The notes: a model not told the origin generated them from the letters alone. Positions 48,379-57,017 are shown, counted from the first letter of the stretch. The stretch is DNA of 64,000 nucleotides from Falsirhodobacter algicola (GCF_018279165.1 NZ_CP047289.1:682001-746000); one strand, 5' to 3'. Translations and numbers: made by a program.

Positions 48379-48918
48379 ATGTCCCCGAGCTTATCCGTCT
48401 GCGTCTTCTGCGGCTCCCGCCCCGGGAATCGCCCGTCCTACATGGAAGCCGCCCGGCAGACCGGCGAGATGATCGCCCGGCGCGGCTGGCGCCTTGTCTA
48501 TGGTGCGGGGGATGTCGGCCTGATGGGCGAAGTGGCGCGCGGCGCGGCCGATGGAGACACGCTCGGCGTCATTCCTCAGCATCTGATGATACGCGAACAG
48601 GGCCGCCGCGCGGTGTCGCAGTTCATCGTCACCGACAACATGCATGTCCGCAAGACGGTCATGTACATGAACTCCGACCGGATCGTGGTGCTTCCGGGCG
48701 GCGCGGGATCGCTGGACGAATTTTTTGAGGTGTTGACATGGCGGCAGATCGGCCTGCATGACAAGCCGATTTACCTATTGAATACGGATGGTTATTGGGA
48801 ACCCCTCATGCAGCTTCTGAAGCATTCCGTGTCCGAGGGGTTCGCCGATGCGTCGCTTTTGGACTTCGTCACCGTCGTAGCTGACGTCGCGACGCTGGAG
48901 GAAGAGCTGGCGCGCTAG
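48379..48918 (+). CDS. LOG family protein (cytokinin riboside 5'-monophosphate phosphoribohydrolase)
   Basis: A 179-aa Rossmann-like protein of the LOG/TIGR00730 family. N-terminal VCVFCGSRPGNRPSY and the catalytic PGGAGSLDEFFEVLTW (family PGGxGTxxE with Ser for Thr, and the conserved Arg in MHVRK) are visible. It releases ribose-5-P from nucleoside monophosphates; cytokinin-type substrates could arise from MiaA-modified tRNA turnover, which is speculation. ATG at 48379 has CAGGAGAAACGA upstream. Its 3' end overlaps the convergent host-attachment gene by 4 bp. Confidence 0.9.
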   Translation: MSPSLSVCVFCGSRPGNRPSYMEAARQTGEMIARRGWRLVYGAGDVGLMGEVARGAADGDTLGVIPQHLMIREQGRRAVSQFIVTDNMHVRKTVMYMNSDRIVVLPGGAGSLDEFFEVLTWRQIGLHDKPIYLLNTDGYWEPLMQLLKHSVSEGFADASLLDFVTVVADVATLEEELAR

Positions 48919-49370
48919 GCGGCGGCAAGCTCGTCCGTGATGGCCTTTTCGATCTTGTCGATGGGCATGGATGTCAGGGATTTCGCGATTTCGCCGACAA
49001 TCCGGTCCTGCACCTCCTTGTGCAGTTCTGGGCGGATCGCGCCCAAGGTCTGCGGTGCCGCAACGAGGATCAGTCGGTCGAACCGGCCCGCATGGGCCAG
49101 CTTGTAAAGCGTCTGCGCGAGGTCATGCGCAAAACGATCTTTTTCGAGCTGGTGGAAATCGGTCTGATCCATCGCGGATCCGGTGCCACCACGGCCATTG
49201 CCGATCTGACCGCCCTTGTCGGTGCCTTGGTCGCGGTCCGGCGGGTTCTCATGCGTCTCGAGGCGGCGCACACGAAGAACGGGATATTGACCGTCGCCTT
49301 CGTTTTCCATGAACAGGGCTTTTTCCCCATCCGCGACGACGACCCAAGTTCCGTGCGTCAAGCGTTGCAT
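48915..49370 (-). CDS. Host attachment family protein
   Basis: A 151-aa protein of the family named after an Agrobacterium plant-attachment locus. The N-terminal TWVVVADGEKALFMENEGD strand segment resembles a release-factor-like (eRF1 domain 2/baeRF) fold. It is followed by an acidic and glycine-rich linker and the segment RFDRLILVAAPQTLGAIRPEL near the C-terminus. Biochemical function is not established; a ribosome-linked role has been suggested from the fold. AAGGAGG at 7 nt makes ATG 49370 the clear start. No signal peptide, so the adhesion name should not be taken literally. Confidence 0.82.
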   Translation of the reverse strand: MQRLTHGTWVVVADGEKALFMENEGDGQYPVLRVRRLETHENPPDRDQGTDKGGQIGNGRGGTGSAMDQTDFHQLEKDRFAHDLAQTLYKLAHAGRFDRLILVAAPQTLGAIRPELHKEVQDRIVGEIAKSLTSMPIDKIEKAITDELAAA

Positions 49371-49427
49371 CAGTGCCTCCTTCAGATGTCGGATGACAAC
49401 GTCCGAAGGAAGGCCATGTTCCAACGC

Positions 49428-49458
49428 GGAAAAATATGGCCCGCACGCGGCGGGCCAT
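49428..49458 (-). terminator. Terminator of sodB
   Basis: On the minus strand ATGGCCCGC pairs with GCGGGCCAT around a five-base loop (49436–49458), followed by ATTTTTCC. It begins 8 bp after the sodB stop codon. Confidence 0.85.
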
Positions 49459-49465
49459 TTCGGGA

Positions 49466-50065
49466 TCACATGCGCGCGGCGACGGCTTCCCAGTTCACCA
49501 GCTTTTCGAGGAAGTTGGAGAGGTAGGCCGGGCGTTTGTTGCGGAAGTCGATGTAGTAGCTGTGCTCCCACACGTCGCAGCCCAGCAGGGCCGTTTCGTT
49601 GAAGCAGAGCGGGTTCACCCCGTTCTCGGTCTTGGTGATCTTCAGGGCGCCACCGGCGTCCTTGACCAGCCACGCCCAGCCCGAACCGAACTGTGCGGCA
49701 CCGGCGGCGGCGAAGTCCTCTTTGAACTTCTCGACCGAGCCGAAGGATTCGGTCAGCGCCTTTTCCAGTTCGGACGGCATGGATTTCTGGCCCGGGCCCA
49801 TCACTTCCCAGAACAGGTTGTGGTTCCAGTGCTGCGAGGCGTTGTTGAAGATGCCCGACTGGGCAACCGCGCCGGCCTTGTAGGTGCCTTTCACGATCGC
49901 GTCGAGCGACTGGCCCTCCCACTCGGTACCGGCGATCAGCTTGTTGCCGTTGTCGACATAGGCCTTGTGGTGGATGTCATGGTGGAATTCGAGCGTTTCC
50001 CTCGACATGCCCAGATCGGCGAGCGCGTCATGGGCATAGGGAAGTTCGGGGAGCGTGAATGCCAT
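49466..50065 (-). CDS. sodB: Superoxide dismutase, Fe type
   Basis: A 199-aa cytoplasmic SOD. Metal ligands: H28 (LEFHHDIHH), H82 (QHWNHNLFW), D164 and H168 (GCDVWEHSYY). Gln78 in NNASQHWNH is at the position (E. coli FeSOD Gln69) typical of iron enzymes; manganese enzymes place the Gln in the second domain and carry Gly here. No signal peptide. Monocistronic, with promoter and terminator visible, and GGAGG ahead of the ATG at 50065. Confidence 0.95.
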   Translation of the reverse strand: MAFTLPELPYAHDALADLGMSRETLEFHHDIHHKAYVDNGNKLIAGTEWEGQSLDAIVKGTYKAGAVAQSGIFNNASQHWNHNLFWEVMGPGQKSMPSELEKALTESFGSVEKFKEDFAAAGAAQFGSGWAWLVKDAGGALKITKTENGVNPLCFNETALLGCDVWEHSYYIDFRNKRPAYLSNFLEKLVNWEAVAARM

Positions 50066-50093
50066 CTTGGGCCTCCTTCAGTCATGTCGCGTC

Positions 50094-50122
50094 AATAAGA
50101 GGACAGGCGGCCGGAAGGTCAA
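50094..50122 (-). promoter_or_regulatory. Promoter of sodB
   Basis: On the minus strand TTGACC (50117–50122), 17 bp, CTTATT (50094–50099). The –35 matches five of six positions; the –10 is weak. Transcription would start about 22 nt before the sodB ATG. Confidence 0.45.
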
Positions 50123-50147
50123 GGGGCTGTGCCGGGTATGAGGACAG

Positions 50148-50184
50148 CAAAAGGCGCCGCTTCCCTTCGGAAACGGCGCCTTTC
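50148..50184 (-). terminator. Terminator of rpsB–tsf
   Basis: On the minus strand AAAGGCGCCG pairs with CGGCGCCTTT around a 14-nt loop, followed by a short T run. It lies 18 bp after the tsf stop codon. Confidence 0.85.
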
Positions 50185-50201
50185 GGGTATTCAGGGCAGG
50201 A

Positions 50202-51077
50202 TCAGCCCTTGAGGGTCTTCGCCACTTCGGCTGCGAAGTCCTCTTTTTCTTTCTCGATGCCTTCGCCGACAGCCATGCGCACGAAGCCCACGACCTCGAC
50301 ACCGGCGTCCTTGGCGGCTTGCGCCACGGTCACGTCGGGGTTCAGCACGAACTTCTGGCCCAGCAGCGTGACTTCTTCGAAGTACTTCGCCATGCGGCCT
50401 TGGATCATCTTCTCGATGACCGCTTCCGGCTTGCCGGATTCGCGCGCTTGCTCGGTCAGAACGTTCTTCTCACGCTCCACCAGCGCCGGATCCAGATCGG
50501 CTTCGGAGAGCGAGGCCGGGTTGGTCGCGGCGACGTGCATCGCGATCTGCTTGGCGATGCCGTTGTCGGTGCCCTTCACGGCCACCAGCACGCCGATGCG
50601 GCCCATGCCCTCGGCGGCCGAGGTGTGGACGTAGGAGGCGACGGAATCACCTTCGACGACCGCCATGCGGCGCAGGGTCATGTTCTCGCCGATGACGGCG
50701 ATGGCTTCGTTCAGCACGTCCGCAACGGGCTTGCCGTTCAGATCGGCCGCCTTCAGCGCTTCGGTATCGGCCACGTTCAGCGCGGTTTCCGTGATGCCCG
50801 ACACGAGCTTTTGGAAATCGGCGTTCTTGGCGACGAAGTCGGTTTCGGAGTTCACCTCGACCGCGACACCTTTGCCGTCGCGAACGGCAACGCCGACCAG
50901 ACCTTCGGCGGCGACACGGCCGGATTTCTTGGCGACCTTGGCCAGACCCTTGGTGCGCAGCCAGTCAACGGCCGCTTCCATGTCGCCATCCGTCTCGGTC
51001 AGCGCCTTCTTGGCGTCCATCATGCCTGCGCCGGTCGTCTCGCGCAGTTCCTTCACCATCTGGGCGGTGATTGCCAT
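50202..51077 (-). CDS. tsf: Elongation factor Ts
   Basis: A 291-aa nucleotide exchange factor for EF-Tu. UBA-like N-terminal domain with [18 protein letters not shown], then the EF-Tu contact motif [14 protein letters not shown] and the core and coiled-coil domains, ending [17 protein letters not shown] at 51077 has GAGGAGAG upstream; the longer frame to 51269 would enter rpsB. It is second in the rpsB–tsf operon after a 74-bp spacer that contains a stable hairpin. Confidence 0.97.
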   Translation of the reverse strand: MAITAQMVKELRETTGAGMMDAKKALTETDGDMEAAVDWLRTKGLAKVAKKSGRVAAEGLVGVAVRDGKGVAVEVNSETDFVAKNADFQKLVSGITETALNVADTEALKAADLNGKPVADVLNEAIAVIGENMTLRRMAVVEGDSVASYVHTSAAEGMGRIGVLVAVKGTDNGIAKQIAMHVAATNPASLSEADLDPALVEREKNVLTEQARESGKPEAVIEKMIQGRMAKYFEEVTLLGQKFVLNPDVTVAQAAKDAGVEVVGFVRMAVGEGIEKEKEDFAAEVAKTLKG

Positions 51078-51107
51078 CGTGGCTCTCCTCGGTATTCGAA
51101 TGGAAAT

Positions 51108-51131
51108 CCCGGCGGGGATACTCCCGCCGGG
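51108..51131 (-). promoter_or_regulatory. Hairpin between rpsB and tsf (possible attenuator)
   Basis: CCCGGCGGG pairs with CCCGCCGGG around a short loop (51108–51131) on the minus strand, with only ATTTCC after it. The lack of a real T tract suggests partial termination or an RNA-processing/stability element rather than a full stop. Confidence 0.5.
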
Positions 51132-51151
51132 TAACGGTCGGACGACAGGCC

Positions 51152-51910
51152 TCAGGCCTCTTCGACAGCTTCTTCCTCGGGCGCGGCTTCCAGCTCGCCC
51201 AGGTCGATGCCGGCAGCGCCCATTTGGGCGGTCATGCCGTCCAGCGCCGCACGGGCCACCAGATCGCAATAGAGGCCGATCGCACGGGCCGCATCGTCGT
51301 TGCCCGGGATCACATAGTCCACGCCCTTGGGCGAGGCGTTGGTGTCCACGATCGCGACGACCGGGATGCCCAGCTTCTGCGCTTCGAGGATGGCGAGGTC
51401 TTCCTTGTTCACGTCGACGATGAACAGAAGGTCCGGAACGCCGCCCATGTCGCGGATACCGCCCAGCGAGGCTTGCAGTTTGGCCTGCTCACGCTCCATG
51501 TTCAGGCGCTCTTTCTTGGTGAGGCCTTCGGCGCCCGTCGCCATCAGCTCGTCCAGCTGCTTCAGGCGCTGGATGGAGTTGGAGACGGTTTTCCAGTTGG
51601 TGAGCGTGCCGCCCAGCCAGCGGTGGTTCATGTAGTGCTGCGCGCAACGCTCGGCGGCGTCGGCGATCGGCTTTTGCGCTTGGCGCTTGGTGCCGACGAA
51701 CAGAACGCGGCCGCCCTTGGCAACGGTGTCACGCACCACTTGCAGCGCCTTGTCCAGCATCGGGACGGTCTGCGTCAGGTCGATGATGTGGATGCCGTTG
51801 CGGTCGCCGTAGATGAACTCGCCCATCTTGGGGTTCCAGCGGGCGGTTTGGTGACCGTAGTGAACGCCAGCTTCCAGCAGCTGACGCATGGAGAAATCAG
51901 GGAGCGCCAT
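51152..51910 (-). CDS. rpsB: 30S ribosomal protein S2
   Basis: A 252-aa S2 protein. The family start [22 protein letters not shown] and the blocks [26 protein letters not shown] and [23 protein letters not shown] are all present. The tail is acidic ([12 protein letters not shown]). ATG at 51910 (MALPDFSM) agrees with family starts and has AAGGA at 8–10 nt; ATG two codons earlier at 51916 is possible. It is followed by tsf and has its own promoter with a leader of about 110 nt. Confidence 0.97.
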   Translation of the reverse strand: MALPDFSMRQLLEAGVHYGHQTARWNPKMGEFIYGDRNGIHIIDLTQTVPMLDKALQVVRDTVAKGGRVLFVGTKRQAQKPIADAAERCAQHYMNHRWLGGTLTNWKTVSNSIQRLKQLDELMATGAEGLTKKERLNMEREQAKLQASLGGIRDMGGVPDLLFIVDVNKEDLAILEAQKLGIPVVAIVDTNASPKGVDYVIPGNDDAARAIGLYCDLVARAALDGMTAQMGAAGIDLGELEAAPEEEAVEEA

Positions 51911-52023
51911 GTCCATATCCTTTTCCGGTTTGCGCCTCGGCGAAGCCTTGAGGGATCTCTCCCAACCGGCGGACCTTTCGGGATGTCTCCCCGATCGGCC
52001 CAAGCCTCGCCTGTGAAGTGGCG

Positions 52024-52052
52024 CGCATATAACCCGGCCGTGAACCCGCCGC
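52024..52052 (-). promoter_or_regulatory. Promoter of rpsB–tsf
   Basis: On the minus strand TTGCGG (52047–52052), 17 bp, TATATG (52024–52029). The spacing is ideal and the –10 good. The resulting 5' leader of about 105 nt to the rpsB ATG is GC-rich and could carry an S2 feedback site, as in E. coli. Confidence 0.6.
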
Positions 52053-52093
52053 AACCCCTTGCGCCGCGCGGGCCTGTGCATCAGAAGCGGTAC

Positions 52094-52960
52094 ATGGATA
52101 TTCTCTGCATCGGTTCCGTCCTCTGGGACATCATCGGGCGTTCGCCCTCGGCCATGCGACTCGGCTCGGACGTGCCGGGGCGCATCACGCGCATTCCCGG
52201 CGGCGTGGCGATGAACATCGCCATCACGCTGCGCCGATTCGGCCTGACCCCCGGCCTGCTGACCGCCATCGGCCGCGACCCCGAGGGGGACGAACTGGTG
52301 GCAGACTGCGCCCGGCTTGGGATGGTGATCGATCACATCTATCGCTCGGACGATCTGCCGACCGACCGCTACATGGCGGTGGAGGGCGCGAACGGGCTGA
52401 TCGCGGCCATCGCCGACGCCCATTCGCTGGAGGCCGCGGGCGACAAGATCCTGCGCCCGCTGACGGACGCGCTTGCCGGCTGGTCCGGGCCCATCGCCCT
52501 CGACGGCAACCTGACCGAGCAGCTTCTGGCAGAAATCGCCGTCTCGCCGCTCTTTGCCGGAGCCGATCTGCGCGTGGCGCCCGCAAGCCCGGGCAAGGCC
52601 GAACGGCTCCTGCCGCTTCTGGGCTGCGCGAACGCGACGATCTATGTGAACCTCGAGGAGGCGAACATCCTCTCCAAGGTCCATTCGGACACCGCCGCCG
52701 CCGCCGCCGAGGCGCTTCTGGCGCGCGGGGCCGCGCATGTATTGGTGACGGATGGCGGCCGCGCCTGCGCCGAAGGGCGCGCCGGCGAAGGCGTCATCAC
52801 CGACACCCCGCCCCCCGTTCTGGTGACGCGCGTCACCGGCGCGGGTGACACCTTCATGGCCGCGCATCTCGTGGCCGAACAACAGGGCGCCAGCCGGACG
52901 GAGGCGCTGCGCGCCGCCCTTCGCGCTGCCGCCGACCATGTATCCGGAGACATCGCATGA
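52094..52960 (+). CDS. psuK: PfkB-family kinase, probably pseudouridine kinase
   Basis: A 288-aa ribokinase-fold enzyme. PfkB signature 1 lies around [18 protein letters not shown] and signature 2 is [14 protein letters not shown], with the catalytic base in GAGD. On its own the family is broad (ribose, fructose, nucleosides). The ATGA overlap with psuG identifies the substrate as pseudouridine, which it would phosphorylate at the 5' position. ATG at 52094 begins [16 protein letters not shown], the usual first strand of the fold; the upstream extension is antisense to rpsB–tsf. It is divergent from rpsB, about 40 bp from its promoter. Confidence 0.85.
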   Translation: MDILCIGSVLWDIIGRSPSAMRLGSDVPGRITRIPGGVAMNIAITLRRFGLTPGLLTAIGRDPEGDELVADCARLGMVIDHIYRSDDLPTDRYMAVEGANGLIAAIADAHSLEAAGDKILRPLTDALAGWSGPIALDGNLTEQLLAEIAVSPLFAGADLRVAPASPGKAERLLPLLGCANATIYVNLEEANILSKVHSDTAAAAAEALLARGAAHVLVTDGGRACAEGRAGEGVITDTPPPVLVTRVTGAGDTFMAAHLVAEQQGASRTEALRAALRAAADHVSGDIA

Positions 52961-53871
52961 CCCTGCCCCTCATCCTTCAGTCGGACGTGGCCGATGCGCT
53001 GGCCGAGGGCACGCCCGTCGTCGCCCTCGAAAGCACCATCATCACCCATGGCATGCCCTTCCCGCAGAACGTGGAGATGGCCCGCGCCGTGGAGGCCGTG
53101 ATCCGCGAAGGCGGCGCCGTTCCCGCGACCATCGCGATCATGAACGGCGCGATCCATGTGGGCCTCGATGACGAGGATCTCGATTTCCTCGGTCAGACGC
53201 CGGACGCGATGAAACTGTCGCGGGCGGATCTGGCCGTCGGCATCACCTCGGGCCGGGTCGGCGCGACGACGGTCGCGGCAACGATGATCTGCGCGCGGCT
53301 GGCGGGCATCGACGTCTTCGCCACCGGCGGCATCGGCGGCGTACATCGCGGGGCAGAAACCAGCTTCGACATCTCGGCCGATCTTCCCGAACTCGGGCAG
53401 ACCGCAGTGACCGTCGTCGCGGCGGGCGCGAAGGCGATCCTCGATCTGCCCAAGACGCTGGAAGTGCTGGAGACGCATGGCGTTCCCGTCATCGCCTATG
53501 GTCAGGACGATTTCCCGGCCTTCTGGTCGCGCGCATCGGGTCTGAAATCGCCGCTGCGGATGGACAGCGCCGCCGAGATTGCGGCCGCCCATCTGATGCG
53601 CGGCACGCTGGGCCTGCCCGGCGGGCAACTGGTCGCGAACCCGATCCCCGTTGCGCATGAAATCCCGCAAGAGGAAATCACTCCGGCGATCGAAGCCGCG
53701 CTGCGCGAGGCCGAGAGCCAAGGCATCGCCGCCAAGGAAGTGACGCCCTTCCTCCTCGACCGCATCTTCGCGCTGACCGAGGGGCGCTCGCTCCGCTCCA
53801 ACATCGAGCTTGTTCTGAACAACGCGCGACTGGCGGCGGAAATCGCTGGGGAAATCGCGCGGCTGCGGTGA
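52957..53871 (+). CDS. psuG: Pseudouridine-5'-phosphate glycosidase
   Basis: A 304-aa enzyme cleaving pseudouridine-5'-P to uracil and ribose-5-P. The catalytic Glu lies in [13 protein letters not shown] and the Schiff-base-like Lys in [39 protein letters not shown] and [14 protein letters not shown] are family blocks. It completes a two-gene pseudouridine salvage unit with psuK (4 bp overlap). No pseudouridine transporter is adjacent, so turnover of endogenous RNA is the likely source. The C-terminus is followed by the candidate small RNA on the opposite strand. Confidence 0.95.
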   Translation: MTLPLILQSDVADALAEGTPVVALESTIITHGMPFPQNVEMARAVEAVIREGGAVPATIAIMNGAIHVGLDDEDLDFLGQTPDAMKLSRADLAVGITSGRVGATTVAATMICARLAGIDVFATGGIGGVHRGAETSFDISADLPELGQTAVTVVAAGAKAILDLPKTLEVLETHGVPVIAYGQDDFPAFWSRASGLKSPLRMDSAAEIAAAHLMRGTLGLPGGQLVANPIPVAHEIPQEEITPAIEAALREAESQGIAAKEVTPFLLDRIFALTEGRSLRSNIELVLNNARLAAEIAGEIARLR

Positions 53872-53888
53872 CGCGCGGACCTGCGGAC

Positions 53889-53963
53889 AAAAAAAGACGC
53901 CGGCACGAAGCCGGCGTTCAGTATGAGGCAGGTTTCATACAGGCAAGAAACCTATCGAGCAGT
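53889..53963 (-). ncRNA. Candidate small RNA, about 75 nt, between psuG and a solute-binding protein gene
   Basis: On the minus strand a promoter (53970–53998) is followed by about 75 nt with no ORF. A stem-loop AGGTTTC/GAAACCT (plus-strand 53930–53936 with 53947–53953) comes first. A strong terminator hairpin follows, ACGCCGGC/GCCGGCGT (53897–53904 with 53910–53917), then seven T (53889–53895). No minus-strand gene ends here, so the terminator needs another owner. I do not recognise the RNA family. The same hairpin could also help end psuG on the plus strand, but there it lacks a T tract. Confidence 0.65.
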
Positions 53964-53969
53964 GAGGCC

Positions 53970-53998
53970 TTTATACGCCCCCACTCTCACTTGGCCAA
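53970..53998 (-). promoter_or_regulatory. Promoter of the candidate small RNA
   Basis: On the minus strand TTGGCC (53993–53998), 17 bp, TATAAA (53970–53975). The –10 matches five of six positions at ideal spacing. The predicted start is near 53963. Confidence 0.65.
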
Positions 53999-54064
53999 GT
54001 TAAAAGTTTGAAATGGCGGGTCTTGCACCTAATCTGGCCGCCATCCAGCATAGGTGCGGGGGGC

Positions 54065-55867
54065 ATGGCAGGCATGACGCGGCAATACATCAGCATTTTG
54101 GCGGCCGCGGTCCTAGCCTTCCTACCGGGCGTGACAGCGGCCGAACCGGCGCATGGAATTGCGATGTATGGCGAACCGGCCCTGCCGCCGGACTTCGACC
54201 ACCTGCCCTATGCCAACCCCGATGCGCCCAAGGGCGGGACGATGGTGATGGGCGAATCGGGCGGATTCGACTCGCTCAATCCGTTCATCCTGAAGGGGCG
54301 CGCGCCGTGGTTCCTCGGCCCTTGGACGGTGGAAACGCTGATGGCCCGGTCCATCGACGAGCCGTTCACCCTGTACGGCCTCTTGGCCGAAAGCATCGAC
54401 ACCGACGAGGCGCGCAGCTACGCCGAATTCACCCTGCGCCCCGAGGCCCGCTTCTCCGACGGCAATCCCGTGACGGTGGAGGATGTGATCTGGTCCTTCC
54501 GCACGCTGGCCGAGGAAGGCCAGCCCCGCTATGCCGGCGCATGGTCCAAGATCGCGAGCGTGGAGCAGACGGGCCCCCGCTCCGTCCGCTTCACCTTCAC
54601 CGAAGCCGACCGCGAGATGCCGCTGATCCTCGGCCTGCGTCCCGTGCTGGAAAAGGCCCAGTGGGAGGGCAAGGATTTCGCGGCCTCCTCGCTCGAGGCG
54701 CCGATCGGCTCCGGCCCCTATGTGGTCGAAGATTTCGAGCCGAACCGCTACATCACCTACCGTCGGAACCCCGATTGGTGGGGCGCGGATCTTCCGGTCA
54801 ATCGCGGCCTCTACAACTTCGATCACCTGCGGACCGAGTTCTACGGCGATCAGGGCGTCGTCTTCGAGGCGTTCAAGGCGGGCAGTTTGTCGATCTGGCG
54901 CGAGGAGAATCCCGCCCGCTGGATGACCGCCTTCGATTTCCCCGCCGTGCAGGATGGCCGTGTCGTGATGGAGGAGATCCCCCATCACCGCCCCTCGGGG
55001 ATGCATGGCTTCGTGATGAACACCCGCCGCCCCGTCTTCGACGATCTGCGCGTGCGCGAGGCGATGATCCTTGCCTTCGATTTCAAACGGATCAACGGCA
55101 TCCTGACCGGCGGGACCGAGCCGCGGATCGAAAGCTACTTCTCCAACTCCGACCTCGGCATGACGCCCGGCACGCCTGCGCCGAAGGATGTGTCGGACCT
55201 CTTGGCCCCCTATCGTCAGACGCTGCTGCCGGGGGTGATGGACGGCTATGCCCTGCCCAGCACGGATGGATCGAACCGCGCGAACCTGCGCCGCGCCGCG
55301 ATGCTTCTGAGCGAGGCCGGATGGACGGTGGAGCATGGCCGCCTGATGAAGAACGGCACGCCCTTCACCTTCGAAATCCTGCTGCCCCAAGGCGCGGGGG
55401 AGACGGCGACCATCGCCAACATCTACATTCAGGCCCTGCGTCGCCTTGGGATCGACGCGACGCTCCGCAGCGTCGATGCCGCGCAATACAGCCAGCGCGT
55501 CACCAATTTCGACTTCGACATGACCGAGATCTTGCGCAGCTTCTCGTTGTCGCCGGGGAACGAACAGACGCTCTATTGGGGATCGTCGGGGGCGAACCAG
55601 CCCGGCTCGCGCAATCTGATGGGCATGGTCGATCCGGCCGCCGATGCGATGATCACCGCCATGGTCCGGTCCGAGGATCCGGCCCAGTTCAACGCCGCAA
55701 CCCGTGCGTTGGACCGGGTGCTGATGTCGGGGCGCTATGTCATCCCGTTCTGGTATGCGCGCGTGTCGCGGATCGCCTATGACCGCGCGTTCCATCACCC
55801 CGACCGCCTGCCGCTCTATGGCGACTGGCCGGGCTTCCAACCCGATACATGGTGGTACGCGCCCTGA
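54065..55867 (+). CDS. Extracellular solute-binding protein family 5 (YejA-like)
   Basis: About 600 aa with a Sec signal peptide (MTRQYISILAAAVLAFLPG … TAAEP) and a family-5 binding fold. HGIAMYGEPALPPDFDHLPY and NPDAPKGGTMVMGESGGFDS near the N-terminus are typical of the YejA/microcin C and oligopeptide subgroup. RPEARFSDGNPVTVEDV and GSGPYVVEDF are the usual core motifs. Substrate unknown; likely peptides. No yejBEF-type permease or ATPase genes follow, so it is an orphan here. Start is uncertain: ATG 54065 follows GGGGGG; ATG 54074 (MTRQYISIL) is also plausible. It is divergent from the candidate small RNA. Confidence 0.85.
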   Translation: MAGMTRQYISILAAAVLAFLPGVTAAEPAHGIAMYGEPALPPDFDHLPYANPDAPKGGTMVMGESGGFDSLNPFILKGRAPWFLGPWTVETLMARSIDEPFTLYGLLAESIDTDEARSYAEFTLRPEARFSDGNPVTVEDVIWSFRTLAEEGQPRYAGAWSKIASVEQTGPRSVRFTFTEADREMPLILGLRPVLEKAQWEGKDFAASSLEAPIGSGPYVVEDFEPNRYITYRRNPDWWGADLPVNRGLYNFDHLRTEFYGDQGVVFEAFKAGSLSIWREENPARWMTAFDFPAVQDGRVVMEEIPHHRPSGMHGFVMNTRRPVFDDLRVREAMILAFDFKRINGILTGGTEPRIESYFSNSDLGMTPGTPAPKDVSDLLAPYRQTLLPGVMDGYALPSTDGSNRANLRRAAMLLSEAGWTVEHGRLMKNGTPFTFEILLPQGAGETATIANIYIQALRRLGIDATLRSVDAAQYSQRVTNFDFDMTEILRSFSLSPGNEQTLYWGSSGANQPGSRNLMGMVDPAADAMITAMVRSEDPAQFNAATRALDRVLMSGRYVIPFWYARVSRIAYDRAFHHPDRLPLYGDWPGFQPDTWWYAP

Positions 55868-55917
55868 CGGAACCGGCGCGGGCCTGCGCCGTTGTCCCCC
55901 AAATCACGGAGGACACC

Positions 55918-56262
55918 ATGCGCTGGCGCACCGTCGCAGACAACTGGGAAGCGTTTCAGGAATCCATCCTCGAGGCATGGCCCGACCTGACCGAGGAAGA
56001 CCTGATCGAGATCGAGGGCGACCGCGTCGCCTTCGAAAAGCGCCTCGTCGATCTGACGGGCGATGATCAGGACGACATCGCCCAGCAGGTGGAGGAATGG
56101 ATGGAAGGTGCCGTCCCCTCGGACGTGCATATGGACGAGCATCACGACGACGATTCGATCCGCGACAGCCGTCTTTATGTCTCGCCGGGCGAGGATGCGT
56201 CCGACGACGATCGCAAGTTCGGTGATGACAACGTAACGGACGATCCCGTCAGCGGCGGCTGA
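55918..56262 (+). CDS. CsbD-like small acidic stress protein
   Basis: A 114-aa soluble protein. Residues 1–62 match the CsbD pattern: MRWRTVADNWEAFQESILE, then LTEEDLIEIEGDRVAFEKRL and DIAQQVEEWM. CsbD proteins are small stress-induced proteins (sigma-B regulon in Bacillus) of unknown mechanism. The C-terminal half (about 63–114) is an unusual, very acidic and probably disordered tail with DEHHDDDS and ASDDDRKFGDDN. ATG at 55918 has ACGGAGGACACC upstream. It follows the solute-binding protein gene by 50 bp and ends before a perfect terminator. Confidence 0.75.
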   Translation: MRWRTVADNWEAFQESILEAWPDLTEEDLIEIEGDRVAFEKRLVDLTGDDQDDIAQQVEEWMEGAVPSDVHMDEHHDDDSIRDSRLYVSPGEDASDDDRKFGDDNVTDDPVSGG

Positions 56263-56312
56263 TCGCAGAATTTCACACGGCCCGTCTGGTCAACACCCAT
56301 CTGTGCACCCAT

Positions 56313-56346
56313 AAGAGAAGAGCTTCACCAAGCTCTTCTCTTTTCG
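56313..56346 (+). terminator. Terminator after the CsbD-like gene
   Basis: AAGAGAAGAGCTT (56313–56325) pairs perfectly over 13 bp with AAGCTCTTCTCTT (56330–56342) around CACC, followed by further T residues. It ends only about 15 bp before the ATG of the DsbA-family gene. Confidence 0.85.
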
Positions 56347-56360
56347 GTCAGGACAAGACG

Positions 56361-57017
56361 ATGCGCACGCCGAGTGTTCCCCTCGACATTTTTTTCGATC
56401 CGGTTTGCCCGTGGTGCCATATCGGCAAAGCTTTGTTGGATCGGGCACTGGAAACACGCCCGGCCCATCCTTTGGTCGTGACATGGCATCCCTTCCGTCT
56501 GAACCCCGACATCCCGCCCGAAGGCGCCGAGCGCGCGACATGGCTCGAAGTGAAGTTCGGCGATCGCCGCACCGCCGCCGAAGCCATGGCCCGCGTGCAG
56601 ACCGCCGCCGATCAAAACAACGTCGTGATGGATCTGGGCCGGGCCGAGCGTGTGCCCGACACCATCGACGCGCATCGCCTGACGCATTGGGCCGGCCTTG
56701 AAGGGCGTCAGTCCCATGTCGTCGATGCGCTGTTCCGGGCCTATTTCCGCGATGGCCTCGACATCGGGGATGCGGATGTGCTGACGGGCATCGCCGCGTC
56801 CTGCGGCATGGATGCGGATATGACGGCGCGCCTTCTGAAGGGCGACGCGGACCGTGACGATTTGATGGCGCGCGATCTCGATGCCCGCGAAAAGGGCGTG
56901 ACCGCCGTTCCCACCTTCCTTCTGGATCGCCAATTCGTGCTGACCGGCGTGCAATCCACCGAGATGTGGCAGAACGTCATCGACGAAATCATAGAGCAGT
57001 TGGAGAGTCAGGAATGA
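56361..57017 (+). CDS. DsbA-family oxidoreductase, FrnE type
   Basis: A 218-aa thioredoxin-fold protein with active site CPWC (FFDPVCPWCHIGK), a long helical insertion and the cis-proline motif TAVPTFLLD. The pattern matches FrnE/2-hydroxychromene-2-carboxylate isomerase-like DsbA proteins. No signal peptide, so it acts in the cytoplasm as a disulfide oxidoreductase/isomerase, possibly under oxidative stress; the physiological substrate is unknown. It starts right after a terminator, so it must have a promoter within that short gap or depend on read-through. It overlaps the transporter gene by ATGA. Confidence 0.88.
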   Translation: MRTPSVPLDIFFDPVCPWCHIGKALLDRALETRPAHPLVVTWHPFRLNPDIPPEGAERATWLEVKFGDRRTAAEAMARVQTAADQNNVVMDLGRAERVPDTIDAHRLTHWAGLEGRQSHVVDALFRAYFRDGLDIGDADVLTGIAASCGMDADMTARLLKGDADRDDLMARDLDAREKGVTAVPTFLLDRQFVLTGVQSTEMWQNVIDEIIEQLESQE

